NCBI RefSeq assembly: GCF_001612665.1
Contig: NZ_BDAX01000009.1
Location: forward strand, 186,001 to 250,000
DNA length: 64,000 nt
Reading direction: 5' to 3'
Origin: Nocardia alba NBRC 108234
GTDB lineage: Bacteria; Actinomycetota; Actinomycetes; Mycobacteriales; Mycobacteriaceae
Shown: one piece after another, positions 19,816-29,256 of the stretch
Numbering within the stretch: position 1 is the first letter of the stretch
Layout of the letters: the number at the start of each line of letters is the position of its first letter
Made by a program: the position numbers and the translations under genes
Notes under the pieces: generated by a model
Database searches by the model: none
Told to the model about the DNA's origin: nothing
What the model saw: only the letters and a program-made list of their open reading frames with translations

Positions 19816-20667
19816 GTGGAGTTGATCGGTGTAATCGGTGGCGGCACGATGGGCGCGGGGATCGCGGAGGTGTGCGCCAAGGCGGGCAGCTCGGTGCTCG
19901 TGCTGGAGACGAAACCCGAGTTCGCCGAGGCGGCGCACAACCGGATCGCCACCTCGATCGCCCGTGGCGTGACCAAGGGCAAGATCACCCAGGACGAGGC
20001 CGACGCGGTGCTCGCGCGGGTGCGCGTCACCCTGGACATGGACGAGTTCGCCGATCGCGACCTGGTGATCGAGGCGGCGCCGGAGATCGAGGCGCTCAAG
20101 TACGAGATCTTCGGCAAGCTGGACAAGATCGTGAAGCCCGAGGGCATCCTCGCCACCAACACCTCCTCGATCCCCGTGATCAAGGTGGCCGGGGCGACCG
20201 AGCGGCCCGAACGGGTCGTCGGCGTGCACTTCTTCAACCCCGTGCCGGTGATGCCGCTGGTCGAGATCATCTCGACCCTGGTGACCGCGCCGGAAGCGGC
20301 CGTGGCCGTCACCGACTACGTGAAGAACACCCTGGGCAAGATGGCCGTGCAGGCCGGTGACCGCTCCGGGTTCATCGTCAACGCGCTGCTCATCCCCTAC
20401 CTGTGTTCGGCGATCCGGATGCTCGAGTCGGGATACGCCACCGCCGAGGACATCGACGCGGCGATGAAGGGCGGCTGCGGCTACCCGATGGGCCCGCTGA
20501 CGCTGCTCGACACCGTGGGCCTCGACATCGCGCTCGCGGCGTCGGAGTCGCTGTACGCGGAGTTCGCCGAGCCGCACCTCGCCCCGCCGGCTCTGCTGCG
20601 CCGGATGGTCGACGCGGGTCGGCTGGGCCGCAAGACCGGACGCGGTTTCTACGACTACGCCAAGTGA
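19816..20667 (+). CDS. 3-hydroxybutyryl-CoA dehydrogenase family protein
   Basis: 283 residues with GTG start at 19816. The Rossmann motif IGVIGGGTMGAGIAEVCAKAG is at the N-terminus; the catalytic His-Glu pair is suggested by VGVHFFNPVPVMPLVEII, and the C-terminal domain carries GFIVNALLIPYL and the terminal GRKTGRGFYDY. It interconverts acetoacetyl-CoA and 3-hydroxybutyryl-CoA (or longer homologues) with NAD(P)H. Monocistronic and convergent with the NRPS; a link to that pathway is not evident. Confidence 0.93.
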   Translation: MELIGVIGGGTMGAGIAEVCAKAGSSVLVLETKPEFAEAAHNRIATSIARGVTKGKITQDEADAVLARVRVTLDMDEFADRDLVIEAAPEIEALKYEIFGKLDKIVKPEGILATNTSSIPVIKVAGATERPERVVGVHFFNPVPVMPLVEIISTLVTAPEAAVAVTDYVKNTLGKMAVQAGDRSGFIVNALLIPYLCSAIRMLESGYATAEDIDAAMKGGCGYPMGPLTLLDTVGLDIALAASESLYAEFAEPHLAPPALLRRMVDAGRLGRKTGRGFYDYAK

Positions 20668-20671
20668 GGCA

Positions 20672-20705
20672 CCGTCCCGCAGGAGCACCCGCTCCTGCGG
20701 GACGG
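20672..20705. terminator. Bidirectional hairpin, 15-bp perfect stem
   Basis: Arms 20672-20686 and 20691-20705 with loop accc. It lies between the stops of the dehydrogenase gene (20667) and the convergent NRPS gene (20710). Confidence 0.9.
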
Positions 20706-20709
20706 CTTG

Positions 20710-23700
20710 TCACGCGGACGTGAGATTCTCCGCCTCCGGCTTCGGGAAGAAGCCGATCTCGATGTAGTGGTCGAAGTAGCGGGCGATGACCGAGGCGTCG
20801 ACCGCGGGGAACTCGATCGGCAGACCACGGAAGGGCTCGACCGGGGCCGATTCCACCTCGCTCAGCACCGCCACCGGGTCCGCCTTGGCGAGGGCGGCCG
20901 CGTAGTTGCCGCTCAGCGCGGAAGCGCGCGCCAGGATGGGGTCGGCATCGGAGCGTTCGGCGGCAGTGGAGAGCTGGAGGCCGAACTCCATCGGGTCGAT
21001 GAAGTCGAAACGGTAACCGCGGCTGCGGATCTCCTCGTAGACGACCTGGAGCGGCACCTGCGCACCAGCGGCCCGGAAGATATTGCCGATGGCCGCCGGC
21101 TGCCGGGATCGGCTCACGATCCCCGCCGCGACATGGTCGACCGGGGCCATCTCGATGCCGATCGCGCGCACATCGACGGCCACTCCGAGCACCAGCATGG
21201 ACCGCAACATCGTCCACCAGGCGTCTTCGGCGGGGGCTACGCCGGTGCGCGAGTCGCCGGTGATCAGGCCGGGGCGGTAGACGGCGATGGGAACACCGCG
21301 CTCGATCGCGGTGTGCACGAGTTGCTCGGCGACCCACTTGGTCATCGCGTACCCGGGCAGACCGGCGGGCACACCGTTGTCCTGCGGGATACCCGCGAGC
21401 ACCGACAGGGTCGACACATAGTGGATCGGCTTGACCCGGGTGGTGGTGGCCAGGCGCAACACCTCGGTGGTGCCGCACACATTGGCCGCCCGCATCCGGG
21501 CGTACGGCTCGAGGTGGTTCACCAGCGCGCCGTTGTGATAGATCGCGTCCGCCCTGGCCGCGAGCTCGGCGAAGCGCAGGGGGTCCATCCCGAGGTTGGG
21601 CTGCGCGAGATCGCCGGGGATGCCGACGATGCGGTCGAGGTAGGGCCGCAGGTCGATGCGGTACTTCGCGGCGGTCGAAACGATGCGCTCCACCGCGCTC
21701 GCGTCGTCGGTGGCGCGGACCAGGCAGTGGACGGTCGCCGAGGTCTGGTCCAGGAGTTCGCGCAGCAGGAAGCTGCCGAGGAACCCGGTGGCGCCGGTGA
21801 GCAGCAGCGTGGTCGCTGGGCCGGTGCGCTGGGGGGCGCAGCCGGTGAGGTCGATCGACGGGTCCAGAATCGCGTCGACGGCCGGATCCGGCCCGGCGGC
21901 CGAGGCCGCGGTCTCGTCGCGCAGGGCCAGTGCCAGGTCGCTGACCAGCGGATAGCTGAACAGCAGACGCAGCGGCACCTCGATGCCCAGTTGCTCGGCG
22001 ATGGTGGCGCGCACCCGGATCGCCGCGAGTGAGGTGCCACCGAGGACGAAGAAGTCGTCGTCGCGGCCCACCCGCTCGAGGTCGAGCGCTCCGGCGATCG
22101 CCGCCGCGACGATCTCCTCGTCGGCGGTGGCGGGCGCCTGGTATTCGCGGATCTCGACGGCGGGGGCGGGCAGCGCCTTGCGGTCGAGCTTGCCGGTGGC
22201 ACCGAGCGGGAACTCGTCGAGTTCGAGCAGACGGTGCGGGATCATGTACGGGGGCAACAGGGTTCGGATGGTCGCCAGCACGTCAGCGGTGTCGACCGCG
22301 CCGTCGAGGGGCGTCACGTACCCGACCAGCTGTTCGTGGTGCACCGTGACCGCCGCACCCGCGACCGCCGGGTGCGTGCGCAGCGCCGCTTCGATCTCGC
22401 CGGGTTCGATGCGCAGGCCGTGCAGTTTGAGCTGAACGTCGGTGCGGCCCAGGTAGGTCAGGTCACCGGACGGGAGTCTGCGCACCAGATCGCCGGTGCG
22501 GTACATGCGTTCACCGACGGGTCCGTACGGGTCGGCGACGAATCGCTCCGTCGTCTTGTCGGGACTGCCGAGGTAACCACGGGCCAGTTGCGCGCCCGCC
22601 AGGTACAGCTCGCCGGGCGTGCCCACGGGCACCGGGCGCAACCGCGCGTCCAGGACGTAGGCGCGAGAGTTCCAGTGCGGCAACCCGATCGGGACGATGC
22701 CGTCGCCCACCTCGGTCACGTCGGCGCCGGTGATCGACACGGTGGCCTCGGTGGGGCCGTACAGGTTGTGCAGGCGGCCCGCGGTGACGGTGGTGAAGCG
22801 GTCGATGGTGGCGTTCGGCAGTGCCTCGCCGCCCACCCACACCGCGCGCAGCGAACGCAGGGCGCCGCTCGGTGCCGAATCCAGCAGCATCTGGAGAACC
22901 GAGGGCACGATGGTCGTGCCCGTAACACGGTGGCGGGCAACGAGTTCGGCGAGGTAGGCGGGATCGGTGAGGCCCTGGGTGGCGGCCACGATCATGTGCG
23001 CGCCCGCGCGCAAGGGGGCCGCGAAACCGATCATCGAGGCGTCGAAGGTGAACGGAATCGACTGCAGGACGGTGTCGGACTCCCCCACCCCGTACTCGCC
23101 GACCATGAAGGCGGCCTGGTTGACGATCGCCGAATGCGGCACGCCGACACCCTTCGGCTTGCCTGTCGAGCCGGAGGTGAAGATCACGTACGCCAGGTCG
23201 AGGGTGTGCAGCGGGCGTAGGCGATCGGCGTCGGTCAGCCACGCGTCCGACAGGTGCGCCGTCGCCACCCGGTCCACCGCGACGACCGGCAGGCCCTCGG
23301 CCGCGATCGCGTCACCGGTGGTGGTCAGCAGGCAGACCGGCCGCGCGGCGGCCAGGATGTCGGCGCGGCGCTCGGCGGGCGAGTCGGGATCGAGCGGCAC
23401 GTAGGCGCCGCCGGACGCGAAGACCGCGTACATGGCCACCACGAGCTCGATCGACGGCCGAATCGCCACGCCCACAGTACTTCCGGGGCCGACACCGTCG
23501 GCGACGAGCAGCCTGGCCAGTCGGTTGACGCGGCGGGCCAGCTCGCCGTAGGTCACCGTGACCGCACCGAAGGTGACCGCGGGCGCGTCCGGCCGATCCT
23601 GGGCGCGTGCCCGGAATTCGCCGAGCAACGTCGTATCCGGGATCAGGCGCAGCTCGCCCGCGGGCTCGGTTCGCTCGGCCGCGGTCAGCACCGGCAGGTC

Positions 23701-26700
23701 GCCGACGGGCCGGTGCGGCGCGGCGACAGCCGCGGCCAGCAGCCCGGCCAGGCGCTCGCCGAGTGTGGCCATGGTCGAGGCGTCGAACAGGTCGGTGGCG
23801 TAGCGCCAGGAGCAGCGCAGACCGGCGGGTCCGTCGTTGTCCTCGAGCGGAACCACGGTGAGCTGGAGGTCCACCGGCGCCGCTTCCTCGCCCAGATCCA
23901 CCGCCGACACCGTCAACTCGGGCAGTTCGAGGCGGGTGGCGCCGAAGTTCTGGAACGACAGCGCCACCTGGTACAGCGGGTGGTGGGCCTGGGTGCGCGG
24001 CGGATCCAGTTCGGCGACAAGGCGTTCGAACGGCACATCGGCGTGGGCGAACGCGGCCAGATCGATATCGCGAACCCGATCGAGCAGGGCCGCGAAGGAC
24101 TCGGCGGCGTCGACGCGGGTGCGCAACACGATGGTGTTGACGAACATGCCGACGAGATCGTCGAGTTCGGGTTCGCCACGGCCGGCGACCGGCGCGCCGA
24201 CGGTGACGTCCTCGGTGCCGGCGACCCGCGCCAGCAGCACCGACAGCGCGGCCCGCACGACCATGAACAGCGAGGCATTGTGCTCGCGCGCCAGGCTTTC
24301 CAGCGCGGCGTGCACCGGCGCGGACACGGCGAAGTCCTGTGCGGCGCCGCGGGTGCCTGCCACCGGCGGACGCGGCCGGTCGGTGGGCAGCTCGAGCAGC
24401 GCCGGGGCGCCGGCGAGCGCGCTGCGCCAGAACCCGAGCTGTTGCGCCAGCAGGGAATCGGGATCGTCGGCCGCGCCGAGCATGTCCTGCTGCCAGAGCG
24501 TGTAGTCCGCGTACTGCACGGGCAGCGGCGCCCAGCCAGGGGCCGCACCGGCGGCGCGGGCGGCGTAGGCGGTCATCAGGTCGCGGGTCAGTGGGCCGAG
24601 CGAGAAGCCGTCGGTGGCGATGTGGTGCACGACCACCGCCAGCACATGGTCGGTCGGGGACAGCTGGAAGATCGCCGCACGCAAGGGAACTCGACGGCAC
24701 ACATCGAAACCGCCGAACGTCAGCCTGGCCAGCTCGCCCGGCAGATCGGCTTCGGTGACCGGGTCGACCACCACGTCGAGACCGGCCTGCGCCACGGGCA
24801 GCACCTGCTGGAAGCCCGCGCCCTCGTGCTCGGGGTACACCGTGCGCAGCACTTCGTGGCGCTCGAGCACATCGTCGAGGGCGGCGGTCAGCGCGGCGGT
24901 GTCGAGCGGGCCGGACAGCCGCAGCGCGACCGGGATGTTGTAGGCGCTGGAGTCGGGATCCAGCCGCGCCATGAACCACATGCGCTGCTGGGCGAGCGAC
25001 AGCGGTACGTACGCACCACGTTCACGGGGGACCAGCGGGACTCGCGCCGACGCGTCACCGACCAGCTCGTCGAGGGCGACGGCGAGCTCGGCCACCGTGC
25101 CGTGCTCGAACACGGTGCGGGCCGGTACCCGCACACCGCCCGCGGCGCCCAGCCGCCCCGCCAGCTGGGTGGCGAGCAGCGAATTGCCGCCGAGGGCGAA
25201 GAAATCGTCGCCGCGCCCGATCGGGTCGGCGCCGAGCAGTTCGGCGAAGATCGCGGCCACGGCGCGTTCGGTGGCGCCGCGCGGCTCCTCGAACTCGCGA
25301 GCGACGAGTTCCGGCGCTGGCAGTGCTCGGTGATCGAGTTTGCCGACCGGAGTCAACGGCACCTCGTCGAGCACCACGATCGCCGCGGGGACCGCGTGCT
25401 GGGGCAGGTGCCGCTCGGCTCGCCGCAGCAACGCCGCCGTGTCGATCGTGGCGCCCGCGGCCGCGACCAGATAGGAGACGAGCGCGTCCGCACCGCTGGG
25501 CAGCGTCCGGATCAGCGTGGCGGAGAACCGCACCGTGTCGTCGGTGGCGAACAGCGCGTCGATCTCACCGAGTTCGATGCGGAAGCCGCGCAGTTTCACC
25601 TGCGCGTCGGTGCGGCCGAGGAATTTCAGGCCGACTCCGCCGGGCACCGGAACCCATTGCACCAGGTCACCGGTGCGGTAGAGCCTGCCGCGACCGAGCG
25701 GGTCGGCCACGAACCGGCTCGCGGTGAGCCCGGCGCGGTCGTGATAGCCGCGGGCCAGACCCTCCCCGGCGAGGTAAAGCTCGCCGGGCACCCGATCCGG
25801 AACCGGGCGCAGGCGCGCGTCGAGGACCAGCGCCCGCATCCCGGGGATCGTGTCGCCCATGGAGATCACGTCGTCGGCGGTGAGTCGATCGCTCATCGCG
25901 CAGACGATGGTGGTCTCGGTCGGGCCGTACACGTTGAAGAACGCGCGCCCGGGCGCCCAGCGCGCGATCAACTCGGGCGGATAGGCCTCACCGCCGACGG
26001 CCAGCGCGGCCAGTTCCGGCAGCACCGTCGGGTCGAGCCCGGCCAGGGCCGCGGGCGTGATGAAGGCGTGGGTCACGCGCTCGGCGCGCAGCAGGTCGGT
26101 CAGTTCGTCGCCACCGTAGACCTCGGGCGGCGCGATGACCATCGTGGCGCTCGCGCCGATCGCCAGGAGCAGCTCCAGCATGCTGGCGTCGAAGCTGGGC
26201 GAGGCGAAGTGCAGGGTGCGCGAGTCGGCGGTGATGCCGAACCGGCGGACCTGTTCGGCGCACAGCCCGGCCAGGCCGGTGTGGGTGACCGCGACGCCCT
26301 TGGGGACGCCGGTGGAACCGGAGGTGTAGATGATGTAGGCGAGATCGTCCGGGGAGAGTCCGCGGACCCGTTCGCCCGCGCTCACCGGCACGTCCGACAT
26401 CGCCGCGCACTCGGCGGCGAACCCGTCGGAATCGAGCGACAGCCACTCGATACCGGCGTCGAGCCGGGCCGCGTCCGCCGACTGGGCCAGCCCGAACGCG
26501 GCGCCGGAATCGGCGAGCATATGGGCGACACGCTCGGCCGGATAGCGTGGATCGACGGGCACGAAGGTGACGCCGGCCTTGGCCGCCGCCCAGACCGCGA
26601 CCACGGACTCGATCGAGCGGGTCAGCGCGAGAACGAAGCGGTCGCCGGGCCCGAGACCACGTGCGATCAACACCCTGGCCAGGCGCGATGACCACTGATC

Positions 26701-26853
26701 CAGTTCGGTGTAGGTGAGGCTGCGCCCATCGAAGCGCAACGCGCAAGCCTCGGGGGCGCGCTCGACAGCGGCCAGCAGGAGGCGCGGCAACGTCGACGTC
26801 ACGGGCGCGCGGCGCGCGGTGCGACGGCGTACGCCAGAAGCTTGCTCAGTCAC
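20710..26853 (-). CDS. Dimodular nonribosomal peptide synthetase, A-T-C-A-T-reductase
   Basis: 2047 residues. A1 about 35-515 (YTSGSTGVPKG 176-186, YGPTETT from 309, YRTGDL 392-397, A10 Lys505); carrier T1 with Ser558 (FFALGGNSLL); condensation domain about 615-1055 with HHIATDG at 743-749; A2 about 1075-1565 ([12 protein letters not shown]10 Lys1555); carrier T2 with Ser1608 (FFVLGGTSLA); terminal NAD(P)-binding thioester reductase from about 1680 (TGATGFLG, then YAMTK with Y1835/K1839). The first module lacks a condensation domain, so it loads; the reductase would release a dipeptide aldehyde or alcohol. GTG 26853 is the start. Same domain order as AusA-type pyrazinone synthetases. No MbtH or tailoring gene is adjacent. 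Confidence 0.95.
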   Translation of the reverse strand: MTEQASGVRRRTARRAPVTSTLPRLLLAAVERAPEACALRFDGRSLTYTELDQWSSRLARVLIARGLGPGDRFVLALTRSIESVVAVWAAAKAGVTFVPVDPRYPAERVAHMLADSGAAFGLAQSADAARLDAGIEWLSLDSDGFAAECAAMSDVPVSAGERVRGLSPDDLAYIIYTSGSTGVPKGVAVTHTGLAGLCAEQVRRFGITADSRTLHFASPSFDASMLELLLAIGASATMVIAPPEVYGGDELTDLLRAERVTHAFITPAALAGLDPTVLPELAALAVGGEAYPPELIARWAPGRAFFNVYGPTETTIVCAMSDRLTADDVISMGDTIPGMRALVLDARLRPVPDRVPGELYLAGEGLARGYHDRAGLTASRFVADPLGRGRLYRTGDLVQWVPVPGGVGLKFLGRTDAQVKLRGFRIELGEIDALFATDDTVRFSATLIRTLPSGADALVSYLVAAAGATIDTAALLRRAERHLPQHAVPAAIVVLDEVPLTPVGKLDHRALPAPELVAREFEEPRGATERAVAAIFAELLGADPIGRGDDFFALGGNSLLATQLAGRLGAAGGVRVPARTVFEHGTVAELAVALDELVGDASARVPLVPRERGAYVPLSLAQQRMWFMARLDPDSSAYNIPVALRLSGPLDTAALTAALDDVLERHEVLRTVYPEHEGAGFQQVLPVAQAGLDVVVDPVTEADLPGELARLTFGGFDVCRRVPLRAAIFQLSPTDHVLAVVVHHIATDGFSLGPLTRDLMTAYAARAAGAAPGWAPLPVQYADYTLWQQDMLGAADDPDSLLAQQLGFWRSALAGAPALLELPTDRPRPPVAGTRGAAQDFAVSAPVHAALESLAREHNASLFMVVRAALSVLLARVAGTEDVTVGAPVAGRGEPELDDLVGMFVNTIVLRTRVDAAESFAALLDRVRDIDLAAFAHADVPFERLVAELDPPRTQAHHPLYQVALSFQNFGATRLELPELTVSAVDLGEEAAPVDLQLTVVPLEDNDGPAGLRCSWRYATDLFDASTMATLGERLAGLLAAAVAAPHRPVGDLPVLTAAERTEPAGELRLIPDTTLLGEFRARAQDRPDAPAVTFGAVTVTYGELARRVNRLARLLVADGVGPGSTVGVAIRPSIELVVAMYAVFASGGAYVPLDPDSPAERRADILAAARPVCLLTTTGDAIAAEGLPVVAVDRVATAHLSDAWLTDADRLRPLHTLDLAYVIFTSGSTGKPKGVGVPHSAIVNQAAFMVGEYGVGESDTVLQSIPFTFDASMIGFAAPLRAGAHMIVAATQGLTDPAYLAELVARHRVTGTTIVPSVLQMLLDSAPSGALRSLRAVWVGGEALPNATIDRFTTVTAGRLHNLYGPTEATVSITGADVTEVGDGIVPIGLPHWNSRAYVLDARLRPVPVGTPGELYLAGAQLARGYLGSPDKTTERFVADPYGPVGERMYRTGDLVRRLPSGDLTYLGRTDVQLKLHGLRIEPGEIEAALRTHPAVAGAAVTVHHEQLVGYVTPLDGAVDTADVLATIRTLLPPYMIPHRLLELDEFPLGATGKLDRKALPAPAVEIREYQAPATADEEIVAAAIAGALDLERVGRDDDFFVLGGTSLAAIRVRATIAEQLGIEVPLRLLFSYPLVSDLALALRDETAASAAGPDPAVDAILDPSIDLTGCAPQRTGPATTLLLTGATGFLGSFLLRELLDQTSATVHCLVRATDDASAVERIVSTAAKYRIDLRPYLDRIVGIPGDLAQPNLGMDPLRFAELAARADAIYHNGALVNHLEPYARMRAANVCGTTEVLRLATTTRVKPIHYVSTLSVLAGIPQDNGVPAGLPGYAMTKWVAEQLVHTAIERGVPIAVYRPGLITGDSRTGVAPAEDAWWTMLRSMLVLGVAVDVRAIGIEMAPVDHVAAGIVSRSRQPAAIGNIFRAAGAQVPLQVVYEEIRSRGYRFDFIDPMEFGLQLSTAAERSDADPILARASALSGNYAAALAKADPVAVLSEVESAPVEPFRGLPIEFPAVDASVIARYFDHYIEIGFFPKPEAENLTSA

Positions 26854-27167
26854 CGGAAAGGCTTCCCTTCACCATGGATCACCCATGCGATCGCACATCT
26901 CGAACATCGCCAGACCTTCGGCTACCCGGGGTATCGGAAAAATCCGGCGTGACGGTACGGCAAATATCTCATCAATTTCGGCACGGTGGCAATTTGATCG
27001 TTTCGCCGTAGCCGCGATGGGGTATAAGCGCCTGGCCAGTTCGATAAACACCTCCCTCGCAGGTCATACGCGGGGCGAACGAATATCGAGCGGACGCGAG
27101 TGTTTCACATTGTGTTCCACGCGGCGCAACCATCGACCTGCGTTTCGCTACGGAGTACCCAGCCACG
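26854..27167. other. NRPS upstream region
   Basis: About 310 bp without a gene, less G+C-rich than its flanks, with caattt repeated on both sides of a 12-bp spacer near 26968-26995. It must hold the NRPS promoter. I saw no IdeR/DmdR-type iron box here. Confidence 0.5.
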
Positions 27168-27210
27168 GACGACGAAACCGGAGACCGCCACGCGGCCTCC
27201 GGTCGTCGTC
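27168..27210 (-). terminator. Hairpin downstream of the acyltransferase gene
   Basis: gacgac (27168-27173) and accggag (27177-27183) pair with ctccggt (27197-27203) and gtcgtc at 27205-27210, leaving small bulges. Located 19 nt after the acyltransferase stop. Confidence 0.65.
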
Positions 27211-27228
27211 GATTCCCGTCGAGGGTGA

Positions 27229-28185
27229 TTACCAGGCAGTAGCCCTCACCGGACGGCTGACCTGCTCCTGCTCGCCCATCGACGGATCCTGCACGCGGGT
27301 ATTGCCCGCTTCGATCCACTGGGTGTCGGCCACACCGTGGCGGGAACGGTCGGTGCCACGCACCGCCGTCTCGCAGCGTCGGGCCAGATCCCGGCGATCC
27401 AGGCCGGGGTGTTCGAGCGGCTCCAGCACGATCTCGGCGATCATGCCCTTGCTGCGCAGCACTCGCTTCGCGGAATCGGCGAAGCTGTCGTTGCCGACGA
27501 AAGCCGGTACGGTGCAGGGCATTCCGTCGCTGTTCAGGTAGCGCAGCCGCACCGGCTGGACCGGGGTGGTGGTGTCGACGGCGGCCTGGAACATGGCGGG
27601 GCGCATCGAGCCGTAGGCCCGGCCACACCAGGTCGTGCCCTCCGGGAAGACGACGATCCGGTTACCGGCCGACAGCCGATCGGCCACCTGCCCGACCACG
27701 CCCGGCAGTTCACGCAACCGCGCCCGTTCGATCGGGATGACGCGGGTGAGCTTCGCGAGTTTGCCCAGCAGCGGCCACTCCACCATGTCGGCGCGGGCGA
27801 CGAAGCTCACCGGCTGCACCGCGGCCAGCGTCACCACATCCGCCCAGCCGATGTGTCCGGCCACGATCATCACCGCGGTGCCGGTGTCGGCGAAGCCCTC
27901 GGCGGACCCACCCTGCTCGGACGAGCGGTTGTCGATGATGCGCAACCGCATCCCCAGGCAACTCAGCGCCGCCCTGGCGTAGCGGCGCTGCACGCGTTCG
28001 CGGCGCGACTTCGGGGTGGCCACGGTCACCACCGGGAAGCTGAGCACCAGCCCGGCGATCGCGGCGAGCCGGGCGAACATCGCGGCGGTGCCGACCTCGT
28101 CGATCGGCTCGATGCAGCCGGACCCACAGGGGCTCGACGGCATCCAGGAGTGAGAGTGCGTTGCTAAGGGCGCGTCGAACACCAT
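27229..28185 (-). CDS. 1-acyl-sn-glycerol-3-phosphate acyltransferase-like (PlsC family; Rv3026c-like)
   Basis: 318 residues. HX4D motif AGHIGWADVV and the FPEGTTW motif define the PlsC/LPLAT fold; a hydrophobic N-terminal segment (FARLAAIAGLVLSFPVVTVA) can anchor it in the membrane. It should transfer an acyl group to a lysophospholipid or related acceptor. ATG 28185 is chosen, 5 bp after the stop of the GNAT gene, which matches the paired Rv3026c-Rv3027c order. The longer open frame upstream overlaps the GNAT gene and is discarded. Confidence 0.88.
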   Translation of the reverse strand: MVFDAPLATHSHSWMPSSPCGSGCIEPIDEVGTAAMFARLAAIAGLVLSFPVVTVATPKSRRERVQRRYARAALSCLGMRLRIIDNRSSEQGGSAEGFADTGTAVMIVAGHIGWADVVTLAAVQPVSFVARADMVEWPLLGKLAKLTRVIPIERARLRELPGVVGQVADRLSAGNRIVVFPEGTTWCGRAYGSMRPAMFQAAVDTTTPVQPVRLRYLNSDGMPCTVPAFVGNDSFADSAKRVLRSKGMIAEIVLEPLEHPGLDRRDLARRCETAVRGTDRSRHGVADTQWIEAGNTRVQDPSMGEQEQVSRPVRATAW

Positions 28186-28190
28186 GGGGT

Positions 28191-29009
28191 TTACTTCCCG
28201 TCGAAATTGGCGGCCGCGCTCTGCAGCCGCTCCAGATACCGGGTGTTGATGGTTTCCAAGCCGAGCAGCGCGACGAAGTCGGCGACGGCGAACTCGGGGT
28301 CGTGGGCTGGTTCGCCGCAGATCTCGGCGCCCAGGCGCAGGTAGCCGCGCAGCAGCGGCGGCATCTTGGGACGGCTCGGCGGGGTCATCTGATCGAGGGA
28401 CACTCCGTCGACGACGACCGGGTTGTACGGGTGCACCCGACGCTCGGGGTCGCACGCGTGGCGGCCGAGCAACTGGTCGCGGACGCCGCGCACATTCACC
28501 CCGGCCGGATCGGTGGGCGAATCCTGCATCGGCACCGACACACAGCCCATCACCCAGTCGTAGCCGGTGAGCTGGATGTAGTGCAGGATGCCCGCCCACA
28601 TGAGGGTGAGCACCGAACCGTTGCGGTGATCGGGGACCACGCAGGCCCGACCCATCTCGACGATGCGGTGACCGGTGGGGTCGAGCTGGGTCAGATCGAA
28701 CTCGGTGGCGGTGTAGTAACCGCCCGCCGCGTCGACCCGGTCCGGCGGCAGCATCCGGTAGCAGCCGACGAACTGTTCGGAGAACTCGTCCCGAACCAGC
28801 AGATGGTCACAGTGCTCGTCGAACTTGTCGGCATCGAGGCCGGTCGCGTTCTCGGGCATCTGAAAACCGGGTTCGGCGGCGAATACCTGGTAGCGCAGTC
28901 GCTGTGCGGCTTCCCGGTGCTCGGCATCGGAAGCGATGACCAAGGAGTACCGAGATTTCCCCACCCCGGAGTCCGGCGCCGGGGCGGTCAACACGGACGA
29001 AATTGTCAT
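28191..29009 (-). CDS. GNAT-fold acyltransferase (OlsB/hemolysin-like; Rv3027c-like)
   Basis: About 272 residues from ATG 29009; up to 301 if the earlier start at 29096 is used. The segments RLRYQVFAAEPGF, FDEHCDHLLVRD, VGCYRMLPPD, EMGRACVVPDHRNGSVLTLMWAG and YDWVMGCVSVPMQD are typical of the OlsB-type GNAT family, whose best known members N-acylate ornithine from acyl-ACP to start ornithine lipids. The following PlsC-type gene fits the second, O-acylation step (OlsA), so the pair could make an aminolipid; that role is inferred. Confidence 0.8.
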   Translation of the reverse strand: MTISSVLTAPAPDSGVGKSRYSLVIASDAEHREAAQRLRYQVFAAEPGFQMPENATGLDADKFDEHCDHLLVRDEFSEQFVGCYRMLPPDRVDAAGGYYTATEFDLTQLDPTGHRIVEMGRACVVPDHRNGSVLTLMWAGILHYIQLTGYDWVMGCVSVPMQDSPTDPAGVNVRGVRDQLLGRHACDPERRVHPYNPVVVDGVSLDQMTPPSRPKMPPLLRGYLRLGAEICGEPAHDPEFAVADFVALLGLETINTRYLERLQSAAANFDGK

Positions 29010-29217
29010 ACTGCTGATGAAGCCAGTCCGAGCTGGCATCGGGGCGACGATCCAGTGTCGCCCCGATGCCCGTTCGGTGAACGAGATGGACGTCACACCG
29101 GGCGTTTACCGACCCGCTGCTTATCGTTCGCCCACCTGCGGGTTTCTGGCCGAACACGACCGATTTCGACGCTGGACCCGCTTCGAGATCGGGTATTTCG
29201 AACGTTGCGCGATGACA

Positions 29218-29245
29218 ACGGCCCGCCGATTCCTCGGCGGGCCGT
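29218..29245. terminator. Hairpin downstream of ndh, 12-bp perfect stem
   Basis: Arms 29218-29229 and 29234-29245 (acggcccgccga/tcggcgggccgt), loop ttcc, 11 nt after the ndh stop at 29257. Confidence 0.85.
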
Positions 29246-29256
29246 CGCGGGGTGAA

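Noticed and set aside
23254..26691. 1145-residue plus-strand ORF opposite the NRPS
   Set aside because: Composition is rich in Arg, Gly, Gln and His with no motif; it is the antisense mirror of the NRPS reading frame, a common effect of GC-rich third positions.
26854..27228. Iron box or siderophore promoter upstream of the NRPS
   Set aside because: No TTAGGTTAGGCTAACCTAA-like sequence found here, nor in the 60072-60204 region before the second NRPS.
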